From: Protofrankia sp963555925
Lineage (GTDB): Bacteria; Actinomycetota; Actinomycetes; Frankiales; Frankiaceae
Direction: 5' to 3'
Length of the DNA: 64,000 nucleotides
Assembly: GCA_963555925.1 (NCBI GenBank)
Contig: CAUVXJ010000098.1
Span: 124,001-188,000 of the forward strand
Position numbers and translations under genes: made by a program. Below are positions 40,764 to 47,842 of the stretch, in pieces (position 1 is the first letter of the stretch; each line of letters opens with the position of its first letter). The notes beneath the pieces are model-generated. The model was not told the origin of the DNA. It saw nothing but the letters and a program-made list of their open reading frames with translations, and ran no database searches.

Positions 40764-41477
40764 TCAGACCGTGGCATCCTCAAGAAGATTACGGGTACGG
40801 CTGGGATCGACCAGGATTCCCGGGCCCATCGTCGTCGTAAACGTGATCTTCTTCAGATAACGACCCTTGGACGCCGACGGTTTCACCCGGACGATCTCAT
40901 CCAACGCGACACCGTAGTTTTCGATCAACTGCTCATCGGTGAAGGCAGTCTTCCCGATCACGATATGCAGGTTGCCCTGCTTGTCCACCCGAAAATTGAT
41001 CTTTCCGCCCTTGATGTCCTGGACGGCCTTGGCGATGTCGAGAGTGACGGTACCGGTCTTGGGATTCGGCATGAGCCCCCGTGGCCCCAGGATCCGGGCG
41101 ATGCGACCGACCTTCGCCATCTGGTCGGGCGTCGCGACCGTCGCGTCGAAGTCCAGGAAACCTTCCTGGATCCGCTGAACAAGATCGTCGCTGCCGACGA
41201 TATCCGCGCCCGCGGCGGATGCCTCGGCTGCCTTCTCACCGACGGCGAAAACCGCGACCCGCGGCGACTTGCCGGTTCCGTGCGGCAGGTTCACGGTGCC
41301 GCGGACCATCTGGTCGGCCTTGCGCGGGTCGACACCCAGGCGCAGCGCGACCTCGACCGTCGCGGCGTACTTGGTGGTGGAAGTCTCCCGGGCCAACTGA
41401 ACGGCCTCCAGCGGCGTGTACAGGCGGTCCGCTTCGATCTTCTCGAAGGCTGCTCGGTATGCCTTGCTGCGCTTCAC
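40764..41477 (-). CDS. rplA: 50S ribosomal protein L1
   Basis: 237 residues: MKRSKAYRAAFEKIEADRLY, VNLPHGTGKSPRVAVFAVGE, GPRGLMPNPKTGTVT. L1 forms the mobile L1 stalk at the E site and can repress its own mRNA. The ATG at 41477 follows GGAGACAC. Unusually it is separated from rplK by more than 700 bases, including an assembly gap. Confidence 0.97.
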   Translation of the reverse strand: MKRSKAYRAAFEKIEADRLYTPLEAVQLARETSTTKYAATVEVALRLGVDPRKADQMVRGTVNLPHGTGKSPRVAVFAVGEKAAEASAAGADIVGSDDLVQRIQEGFLDFDATVATPDQMAKVGRIARILGPRGLMPNPKTGTVTLDIAKAVQDIKGGKINFRVDKQGNLHIVIGKTAFTDEQLIENYGVALDEIVRVKPSASKGRYLKKITFTTTMGPGILVDPSRTRNLLEDATV

Positions 41478-41699
41478 GTGTGTCTCCTCGTGGTCATGGC
41501 GGGCAGCCCCGGCGGGCGCCCTCCCACAGTCGTTCCATGCTCGGATGAACGTGCCGCTCCTTGATCCACACCCCTACTGCCGGGCGCTCTTAGTGGTCGG
41601 CGCCGGAAGTTCGTCCAGGGTCTGCCGGCGCCAGGCGGCGCCTCGCTTCATCGCTCCCCGCACGCCGCTTCGCGCCGCACGGGTACCCCGGCTCCGTCG

Positions 41700-41726
41700 G
41701 CCCAGGTAGAACACCGCTACCTGGGC
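41700..41726. other. Hairpin beside the second assembly gap
   Basis: GCCCAGGTAG pairs perfectly with CTACCTGGGC around AACACCG, ten bases from the N run. It may mark a repeat that caused the gap. Confidence 0.6.
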
Positions 41727-41736
41727 TTCCTCCGCC

Positions 41737-42191
41737 NNNNNNNNNNNNNNNNNNNNNNNNNNNNNNNNNNNNNNNNNNNNNNNNNNNNNNNNNNNNNNNN
41801 NNNNNNNNNNNNNNNNNNNNNNNNNNNNNNNNNNNNNNNNNNNNNNNNNNNNNNNNNNNNNNNNNNNNNNNNNNNNNNNNNNNNNNNNNNNNNNNNNNNN
41901 NNNNNNNNNNNNNNNNNNNNNNNNNNNNNNNNNNNNNNNNNNNNNNNNNNNNNNNNNNNNNNNNNNNNNNNNNNNNNNNNNNNNNNNNNNNNNNNNNNNN
42001 NNNNNNNNNNNNNNNNNNNNNNNNNNNNNNNNNNNNNNNNNNNNNNNNNNNNNNNNNNNNNNNNNNNNNNNNNNNNNNNNNNNNNNNNNNNNNNNNNNNN
42101 NNNNNNNNNNNNNNNNNNNNNNNNNNNNNNNNNNNNNNNNNNNNNNNNNNNNNNNNNNNNNNNNNNNNNNNNNNNNNNNNNNNNNNNNNNN
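41737..42191. other. Assembly gap (455 N) between rplK and rplA
   Basis: Unknown sequence. rplK and rplA are usually adjacent, so this insertion is unexpected. The 160 bases between the gap and rplA (41574-41736) can be read on the minus strand as a basic peptide ending PAPTTKSARQ, but nothing supports it as a gene. Confidence 0.9.
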
Positions 42192-42214
42192 GAACAACTT
42201 CCAGCGCCGACCAC

Positions 42215-42649
42215 TTAGCCGCTGACGGTTATACCCATGGACCGCGCGGTCCCGGCAATGATCTTCTCGGCGGCTTCCAGGGTGGTCGCGTTGAGGTCGG
42301 GCAGCTTGGTCTGGGCGATCTGGCGGATCTGCTCCGCAGTGAGGTTCGCCACCTTGGTGCGGTGCGGAACACCGCTGCCCTTTTCTATTCCAGCGGCCTT
42401 GAGGATGAGCCGCGCCGCCGGCGGGGTCTTGGTGACAAAGGTGAACGAACGGTCGTCGTACACGGTGATCTCGACCGGGACGACATTCCCACGCTGCGAC
42501 TCGGTGGCCGCGTTGTACTGCTTGCAGAATTCCATGATGTTGACACCGTGCTGGCCGAGCGCCGGGCCGACCGGAGGCGCAGGTGTCGCCACACCGGCGT
42601 TGATCTGGAGTTTGATGATGGCCGAGATCTTCTTCTTCTTGGGAGGCAT
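42215..42649 (-). CDS. rplK: 50S ribosomal protein L11
   Basis: 144 residues: the N-terminal KLQINAGVATPAPPVGPALG with conserved prolines of the thiostrepton-binding region, then GVNIMEFCKQYNAATESQRG, and the rRNA-binding end NATTLEAAEKIIAGTARSMG. L11 forms the base of the GTPase-associated centre. The ATG at 42649 follows AGAGAAACGACACC. Confidence 0.98.
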   Translation of the reverse strand: MPPKKKKISAIIKLQINAGVATPAPPVGPALGQHGVNIMEFCKQYNAATESQRGNVVPVEITVYDDRSFTFVTKTPPAARLILKAAGIEKGSGVPHRTKVANLTAEQIRQIAQTKLPDLNATTLEAAEKIIAGTARSMGITVSG

Positions 42650-42749
42650 GGTGTCGTTTCTCTCTGGGTTTCCTGGGGTCTCCGTCGGTGCAGAAAGTGC
42701 TGCGACGGCGCCGCCGTCAACCGACTAACGGATCGCCGGGCTGGTGGGA

Positions 42750-42794
42750 ACCTCCGGCGGCGCGAGACCACACATGATCGCTCCACCATCGGCC
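42750..42794. repeat. GGCC-family palindromic repeat, copy 11
   Basis: In the nusG-rplK spacer: ACCTCCGGCGGCGCGAGACC on the left, CATGATCGCTCCACCATCGG on the right, ending GGCC. Core CATGATCGC is intact; the first GGCC is changed. Confidence 0.7.
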
Positions 42795-42804
42795 ATCGGG
42801 CAGA

Positions 42805-43599
42805 TCAGATCTTCGCAACCTGGTTGAACTGGAGCTCGACCGGGGTTTCGCGGCCGAAGATGGACACCAGCACCTTGAGCCGCTGTGCATCGAGGTTGAT
42901 CTCGCTGATGGTCGCAGGCAGGGTCGCGAACGGGCCGTCCATGACGGTCACCGACTCCCCGACCTCGAACTCCTGTACCCGGACCGTCTCGGTCTTCTTC
43001 TCGGGCGGTGCCGGGGGCGCGAGAATCGACACGACCTCCTCCGTCCGCAACGGCGACGGCTTGTTGGTCAGGCCGACGAAGCCGGTCACCCCTGGCGTGT
43101 TTCGAACGGCCGACCACGACTGGTCGGTGAGGTCCATACGGACGTAGATATAGCCCGGATACTTCTTCTGTTGAACCAGCTGGCGCTTGCCGTTCTTGAT
43201 AACCGGAACCTCCTCGGTCGGCACCTCGATCTGGAAGATGTAGTCCTCCATGTTGAGGCTGGAGATCCGAGTCTCGAGGTTCGTCTTCACCTTGTTCTCA
43301 TAGCCGGCATACGAATGAATGACGTACCAGTCTCCGGGCGCGTCCGCCAGCGCCCGCCGGACATCATCATCATCGTCGTCATCGTCATCGAAGGCGGGCT
43401 GGTCGACATCCGTGACCGCCGTGGCGAGATAGCCGGGGTCCGTGTCGGTGCCGGTGGAGCCGTCGCCGCCCTCGCCGTCCTGCGGCAAGGCGCCGGCTTC
43501 CGTGCTTGCCACCTCGTCGTGCGCCAGTGCCGCCAGCGGGTTGAGACCGTCGAGAGCCTCCCCCTGTTCGGAAGAGACGTGCTCGGGAAACTGGGACAC
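42805..43599 (-). CDS. nusG: Transcription termination/antitermination factor NusG
   Basis: The NGN domain begins near residue 91 (WYVIHSYAGYENKVKTNLET), with PGYIYVRMDLTDQSW and VTGFVGLTNKP; the KOW domain is near the end (VTVMDGPFATLPATISEINL). NusG binds RNA polymerase and links it to S10 or Rho. From GTG at 43599 it has 264 residues, about 80 more than E. coli NusG, because of an acidic N-terminal extension with nine consecutive aspartates (71-79). Acidic extensions are common in actinobacterial NusG; the pure Asp tract is striking. Confidence 0.96.
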   Translation of the reverse strand: MSQFPEHVSSEQGEALDGLNPLAALAHDEVASTEAGALPQDGEGGDGSTGTDTDPGYLATAVTDVDQPAFDDDDDDDDDVRRALADAPGDWYVIHSYAGYENKVKTNLETRISSLNMEDYIFQIEVPTEEVPVIKNGKRQLVQQKKYPGYIYVRMDLTDQSWSAVRNTPGVTGFVGLTNKPSPLRTEEVVSILAPPAPPEKKTETVRVQEFEVGESVTVMDGPFATLPATISEINLDAQRLKVLVSIFGRETPVELQFNQVAKI

Positions 43600-43681
43600 G
43601 CGGACGTTCCTTCTCTCTTGACCGTGCTCTGTGAGCTGTGCGGGCGTTGCGGTGACATGGCTCCGCGGAACGCGGTTCATG

Positions 43682-43930
43682 TCAACCGAAGATCGCCAAC
43701 ACCGCCTTGGTGAGACCGAAGTCCAGCGAGGCGACGAATGCCACCATGATCGAACAGAACACGAGCACTACGGCCACGTAGGTGATCAGTTCACTCCGAC
43801 CCGGGTAGATGACCTTCCGAAGCTCGGCGACGATCTCTCGGTAGAAGCGCAGCGGCGTGGTACGGCGCCGGGCTGCAGGCCGGGTCGCTTGGCCGGCCCG
43901 CGGTGCCGCGTCACGTGTGTCGGTCGCCAC
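43682..43930 (-). CDS. secE: Protein translocase subunit SecE
   Basis: 82 residues with an Arg/Ala-rich N-terminus, the conserved amphipathic helix RFYREIVAELRKVIYPGRSE and one transmembrane helix (LITYVAVVLVFCSIMVAFVA). It clamps SecY. The start is GTG at 43930; tRNA-Trp lies 30 bases upstream and nusG follows, the conserved actinobacterial order. Confidence 0.96.
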   Translation of the reverse strand: MATDTRDAAPRAGQATRPAARRRTTPLRFYREIVAELRKVIYPGRSELITYVAVVLVFCSIMVAFVASLDFGLTKAVLAIFG

Positions 43931-43960
43931 TCACTCCACCTACCTGATCGTCGGATACCG

Positions 43961-44033
43961 CAGGGGCGACAGGACTCGAACCTGCAACCGCCGGTTTTGG
44001 AGACCGGTGCTCTACCAATTGAGCCACGCCCCT
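43961..44033 (-). tRNA. tRNA-Trp (CCA anticodon)
   Basis: 73 bases. The acceptor AGGGGCG pairs with CGCCCCT, the D-arm has GGCTCAATTGGTAGAGC, the anticodon loop CTCCAAA carries CCA, and the T-arm has GGTTCGAGTCC. No encoded 3' CCA. Upstream of secE as in many actinobacteria. Confidence 0.97.
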
Positions 44034-44342
44034 TTAACGCCACGACCGTCGCCGCGGTAGCAGCCGCCGATCGAAACGAACCCAGGCTCGACCGTGACTC
44101 TGAAGATCACGCGACCCTGGAGATCATCCGCGATGCTACATGCGAGGATGACAGCCTAAGCGCATCCACCATACTCCCTACGCGACCCCTTACGCGGCCC
44201 ACACCCACGAGTCTGCAATCGGGTTCAACATCTCCACCGCACCCAGGCTAGCTGGAAAGAGGCTGGCTGCACAGCGACCGACCGGACCGCGGCCTGCCTG
44301 ACCGGCTGCCCACCTGACCGCCGACCAGCTCACCGAACCGGG

Positions 44343-44369
44343 GGCGCGATTATAGCTCGACATCGCGCC
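44343..44369. other. Hairpin in the tRNA-Trp/aminotransferase spacer
   Basis: GGCGCGAT pairs with ATCGCGCC around an 11-base AT-containing loop. It lies in a 444-base spacer (44034-44477) in which I see no gene. Together with the hairpin at 44411 it precedes the plus-strand aminotransferase. Confidence 0.5.
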
Positions 44370-44410
44370 ACCGCCAGGCCCAGAGGTCACAGCCGACATA
44401 GCCACCAGGT

Positions 44411-44442
44411 CCGGATACGCCGGGTATCCCGGCACGATCCGG
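44411..44442. other. Two-step hairpin before the aminotransferase
   Basis: CCGGAT pairs with ATCCGG and, inside, GCCGGG pairs with CCCGGC around TAT. It ends 35 bases before the ATG at 44478. It could be a leader structure or an operator-like site. Confidence 0.5.
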
Positions 44443-44477
44443 ACGGACCGGCCCGATGATCGAGCGGGCAACCCGGT

Positions 44478-45698
44478 ATGCGTGGCAGCATGACGGTCAT
44501 GACCCGGATCTCTCACCGCGTCGGAGGCATCGCCCCTTCGGCGACACTTGCCGTGGATTCGACCGCTAAGGCGCTGCGCGCGGCCGGCCGGGACGTGATC
44601 GGCTTTGGTGCCGGCGAACCGGATTTCCCCACTCCCGACCATGTCGTCGCCGCTGCCGAGAAGGCATGCGGCGATCCGAAGATGCACCGCTATACACCGG
44701 CCGCCGGCCTACCGGAGCTCAGGGAGGCGGTGGCGGACAAGACCCGCCGCGACTCCGGCTTCAACGTCCCCGCCAGCCAGGTACTCATCACCAACGGAGG
44801 CAAGCAGGCCGTTTACATGGCGTTCGCGACCCTCCTCGACCCTGGCGACGAGGTGCTGCTGCCCGCTCCGTACTGGACGACCTACCCGGAGTCGATCCGG
44901 CTTGCCGGCGGCACGGCGGTGGACGTCGTGACCACTCCCGACCAGGGTTACCGGGTCACGGTGGAGCAGCTGGAGGCGGCTCGCACCCCCCGTACGAAGG
45001 TTCTGGTGTTCTGCTCGCCGTCCAACCCGACCGGCGCTGTACACACACCCGAGGAAGTCCGGGCGATCGGGCGTTGGGCCGCCGATGCCGGGCTGTGGGT
45101 GATCGCCGACGAGATCTACGAGCATCTGGTGTACGGCGACGCCCGGTTCGCCTCCCTGCCGGTCGAGGTCCCCGAGATCGCCGACCGCTGCATCATCGTC
45201 AACGGCGTCGCCAAGACCTATGCGATGACAGGGTGGCGGGTCGGCTGGCTCATCGGGCCGGCGGATGCCGTCAAGGCAGCTATCAACCTGCAGTCCCATG
45301 CCGCGTCCAACGTCTCCAATGTGGCGCAGGCGGCGGCGCTGGCAGCCGTGGCCGGCCCGCTGGACGCGGTGGCCCAGATGCGCCTCGCCTTCGACCGACG
45401 TCGCCAGACCATGCACCGCATGCTCTCCGACACCCCCGGCGTGGTATGTCCGATGCCCGAAGGCGCTTTCTACTGCTACCCGTCGTTGCTCGGTGTAATC
45501 GGTCGCACACTGCGGGGACGCACCCCGACGACCTCAGCGGACCTGACCACGCTCATCCTCGAGGAGGCCGGCGTCGCGATCGTGCCAGGTGAGGCGTTCG
45601 GGACGCCCGGCTACGCCCGATTGTCATACGCACTCGGTGACGAAGACCTGACCACTGGTGTGCAGCGCATGTCCGACCTGCTGGCCGAGGCGGACTGA
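44478..45698 (+). CDS. PLP-dependent aminotransferase, aspartate aminotransferase type
   Basis: A class I aminotransferase of 406 residues. It shows GFGAGEPDFPTPDHVVAAAE, KMHRYTPAAGLPELREAVAD, LVFCSPSNPTGAVHTPEEVR and VIADEIYEHLVYGDARFASL. The PLP lysine is in NGVAKTYAMTGWRVGWLIGP (K246 from 44478). It probably exchanges the amino group between aspartate and 2-oxoglutarate, though prephenate transamination is also known in this group. ATG codons at 44490 and 44499 are alternative starts. It sits on the opposite strand among tRNA, secE and hadAB genes. Confidence 0.9.
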   Translation: MRGSMTVMTRISHRVGGIAPSATLAVDSTAKALRAAGRDVIGFGAGEPDFPTPDHVVAAAEKACGDPKMHRYTPAAGLPELREAVADKTRRDSGFNVPASQVLITNGGKQAVYMAFATLLDPGDEVLLPAPYWTTYPESIRLAGGTAVDVVTTPDQGYRVTVEQLEAARTPRTKVLVFCSPSNPTGAVHTPEEVRAIGRWAADAGLWVIADEIYEHLVYGDARFASLPVEVPEIADRCIIVNGVAKTYAMTGWRVGWLIGPADAVKAAINLQSHAASNVSNVAQAAALAAVAGPLDAVAQMRLAFDRRRQTMHRMLSDTPGVVCPMPEGAFYCYPSLLGVIGRTLRGRTPTTSADLTTLILEEAGVAIVPGEAFGTPGYARLSYALGDEDLTTGVQRMSDLLAEAD

Positions 45699-45715
45699 CC
45701 AGAGGTCGCCCAGAG

Positions 45716-45760
45716 GGCCAAAGGGCGCGCGATGATCGTCAGATCGCGCGCCCGGAGGCC
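45716..45760. repeat. GGCC-bounded palindromic repeat, copy 12
   Basis: A 45-base element 18 bases after the aminotransferase stop: GGCCAAAGGGCGCGCGATG on the left, GATCGCGCGCCCGGAGGCC on the right. Between convergent genes it may also end transcription. Confidence 0.85.
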
Positions 45761-45869
45761 GCAGTCCCCGGAGCACCAACGACTGACGGTGTGTTCGGGA
45801 ACCGCGCCAGGCTCCCCGACACACCATCACAGGTCGTAAGGATGGGTCGCGGATTGTCCCAGGATACGA

Positions 45870-46298
45870 TCAGGAAAGCTGGACGGTGGCACGCGAGCCC
45901 AGCAGCACCTTGGTTCCGTCGCAGCGGACGGTGATGTTCACCACTACCTGGTTGTCGTCCAGCTTCTTGGCAACCACGCCGCTGACCACGACCGCGGCAC
46001 CGGCATCGTCGTCCGGCACCGGCACGAACGACGAGAAGCGGACGCCGTAGTCGACGACCGCCCCGGGATCGCCGGCCCAGTCGGTGACAAGCCGCGCCGC
46101 GCTGGCCATGGTGTACATCCCATGGGCGATGACTCCGGGCAGACCGACCTCGGTAGCGGCCCGGTCATTCCAGTGGATCACATTGAAGTCGCCTGACGCC
46201 CCGCAGTAACGAACAAGATCTTCACGGCGGATCCGGAACTCGCGTTCCGGAATCAGGGTACCGACCTCAACATCGTCATAGGCAACGGTCGTCGGCAT
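45870..46298 (-). CDS. hadB: MaoC-like (3R)-hydroxyacyl-ACP dehydratase, HadB type
   Basis: A 142-residue hot-dog fold protein with the hydratase motif: SGDFNVIHWNDRAATEVGLP contains the catalytic Asp37/His42, followed by GVIAHGMYTMASAARLV. In mycobacteria HadB is the catalytic half of the FAS-II dehydratase; here it may serve fatty acid elongation. The ATG at 46298 lies seven bases after hadA. No hadC follows. Confidence 0.88.
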   Translation of the reverse strand: MPTTVAYDDVEVGTLIPEREFRIRREDLVRYCGASGDFNVIHWNDRAATEVGLPGVIAHGMYTMASAARLVTDWAGDPGAVVDYGVRFSSFVPVPDDDAGAAVVVSGVVAKKLDDNQVVVNITVRCDGTKVLLGSRATVQLS

Positions 46299-46305
46299 GG
46301 TGGCC

Positions 46306-46770
46306 CTATGTGCCCTTCTCGGCCATGGCTGTTCCGCGGGAGACCAGCGACGCACGTGCCGCTGCCACCACCTCACCAGCAGTCGTCACGAACTCGTAGT
46401 CACTGATCAACAATTCGTTGCGGCCTGCATTTCGGATGTCGGTGATCGTGCCCGACACCACGATCTCATCGCCGGCGACGACCGGCCTGCGCAGCGAATA
46501 TCGCTGCTCACCATGCACTACCAGTGAGTAGTCAAGGCCGAGCGTGGGATCATGAGTGGGAATGACCGGCCGCCACATACCGAGCGCTGTCAGGAAGGTG
46601 GGTGGCGCGACAAGATCAATATAGCCGGCAGCCTTGGCAGCATCAAGATCATGGCAGAGTGGACTGTGCTCGCCGATCGCCAGCGCGAACTGTCGGATGT
46701 GCTCGCGTCCGACCAGAAACGGTGTGTCAGCGACAAACCTGCGCCCGACGAAATCCCGGTTGAGCGGCAT
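46306..46770 (-). CDS. hadA: MaoC-like dehydratase N-terminal-type protein, HadA type
   Basis: 154 residues: MPLNRDFVGRRFVADTPFLV, REHIRQFALAIGEHSPLCHD, VAPPTFLTALGMW. It lacks the catalytic Asp-His pair of HadB, as expected of the substrate-binding partner in a HadA-HadB heterodimer. Start ATG at 46770; the longer frame is not conserved. The order rpmG-hadA-hadB is typical of actinobacteria. Confidence 0.88.
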   Translation of the reverse strand: MPLNRDFVGRRFVADTPFLVGREHIRQFALAIGEHSPLCHDLDAAKAAGYIDLVAPPTFLTALGMWRPVIPTHDPTLGLDYSLVVHGEQRYSLRRPVVAGDEIVVSGTITDIRNAGRNELLISDYEFVTTAGEVVAAARASLVSRGTAMAEKGT

Positions 46771-46983
46771 CGCATGCTCCGATCTCACCCTGGTGGCGCG
46801 TGGAGCACCACGGCCTTCGCGGTACCCCATGCCCCGCCAGCCGAAAGACAGCCCGCCATCGACGATCCAGCATTCAATCAGGATGAGGAAATCAATCAGA
46901 CGGGCACACCATAACGCGACGGGCCCACGCAACTATGCCGACATGCCGAACCGGGTTCACACAGCGAAAGAGACCAGCCGGGG

Positions 46984-47148
46984 TCAGCGAGTCTCGCGGT
47001 GGTCGGTGTGCTGCCGGCAGTTCGGGCAGAACTTGCGCAGATCCAGACGATCGGGATCGTTGCGGCGGTTCTTGCGTGTGATGTAGTTGCGGTGTTTGCA
47101 CACCTGACACGCCATGGTGATCTTCGGACGGACATCGGTGGCGGCCAC
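46984..47148 (-). CDS. rpmG: 50S ribosomal protein L33, zinc-binding form
   Basis: 54 residues from GTG at 47148: VAATDVRPKITMACQVCKHR, NYITRKNRRNDPDRLDLRKF, CPNC. Cysteines C14, C17, C41 and C44 form a zinc ribbon. ACCTGCAGGAAGAGG-like sequence supplies a ribosome binding site. Located between tRNA-Met and hadA. Confidence 0.95.
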   Translation of the reverse strand: MAATDVRPKITMACQVCKHRNYITRKNRRNDPDRLDLRKFCPNCRQHTDHRETR

Positions 47149-47250
47149 GGTGCTGTGCCTCTTCCTGCAGGTCGGACAAGAACGAACCAGAGCTTATGGA
47201 CATGCGGGACGACCGCGTGTCGTTTTTGGCGGGTCGCGACACCCGGCCGG

Positions 47251-47324
47251 TAGCGGTGGCCGGATTTGAACCGGCGACACAGCGATTATGAGCCGCTTGC
47301 TCTGCCTGGCTGAGCTACACCGCC
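47251..47324 (-). tRNA. tRNA-Met (CAT anticodon, probably elongator)
   Basis: 74 bases. The acceptor GGCGGTG pairs with CACCGCT (one G-U), the D-arm has TAGCTCAGCCAGGCAGAGC, the anticodon loop CTCATAA carries CAT, and the T-arm has GGTTCAAATCC. G1-U72 pairing and the lack of three G-C pairs in the anticodon stem argue against an initiator. No encoded CCA. Confidence 0.93.
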
Positions 47325-47410
47325 TTGGTGGATCAGCTCCGCCAGCAATCAAGCCAGCCGACGGAGCAGCGGCCGGACGTCGGTTGCCCGACTACCGACC
47401 GCTACCACAG

Positions 47411-47483
47411 AGCCCCTTTACGGAATCGAACCGTAGACCTTCTCCTTACCATGGAGACGCTCTGCCGACTGAGCTAAAGGGGC
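47411..47483 (-). tRNA. tRNA-Thr (GGT anticodon)
   Basis: 73 bases. The acceptor GCCCCTT pairs with AAGGGGC, the D-arm has TAGCTCAGTCGGCAGAGC, the anticodon loop ATGGTAA carries GGT, and the T-arm has GGTTCGATTCC. Upstream of tRNA-Met and rpmG on the same strand, probably co-transcribed. Confidence 0.96.
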
Positions 47484-47842
47484 ATGTGCGCGCGCTTAAG
47501 GCTACACGACAGAACGACGCTTCGGACGGCACCCGGCCGACGAGCTCGAGTCCCCGGTCGCGGCGAATCCACAGCCCGACCGGTAGGCGACCGGCAGGGG
47601 CGAGCCGCGGCAAGTAGATCTTCAGCGGATGTCGCCAAGATCAAAATTCAGATTACTACTTAATGCTAGGAAGTTTCGCCCAATCGCGACGCATGAAGAC
47701 TGTGAGTAGCGACAGAGTCTGTCTGGCGCCCATCCATATACCTCTAAGTAATATGCCAAGCGCTTAGCGTAGCCATCGGTCGAGCGAGGCTGTCATCAGG
47801 GATCACCCATCGGCCAGTCCACCCCACCTGCCAGGGAGCCCC
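47484..47842. other. Gene-free spacer with an AT-rich island
   Basis: 359 bases between divergent tRNA-Thr and the lysozyme gene. From about 47625 to 47770 the composition drops well below the surroundings (runs such as TACTACTTAATGCTAGG and TATACCTCTAAGTAATATG). It should hold promoters for both sides. I see no gene. Confidence 0.6.

Noticed and set aside
41574..42197. Open frame on the minus strand spanning the second N run
   Set aside because: Most of it is N, so the frame is open by default; the visible end is a basic low-information peptide with no family motif.
47411..47483. tRNA-Thr as an integration site for a mobile element
   Set aside because: The 3' end faces tRNA-Met and rpmG, there is no integrase and no duplicated 3' end; the AT-rich stretch lies on the wrong side.
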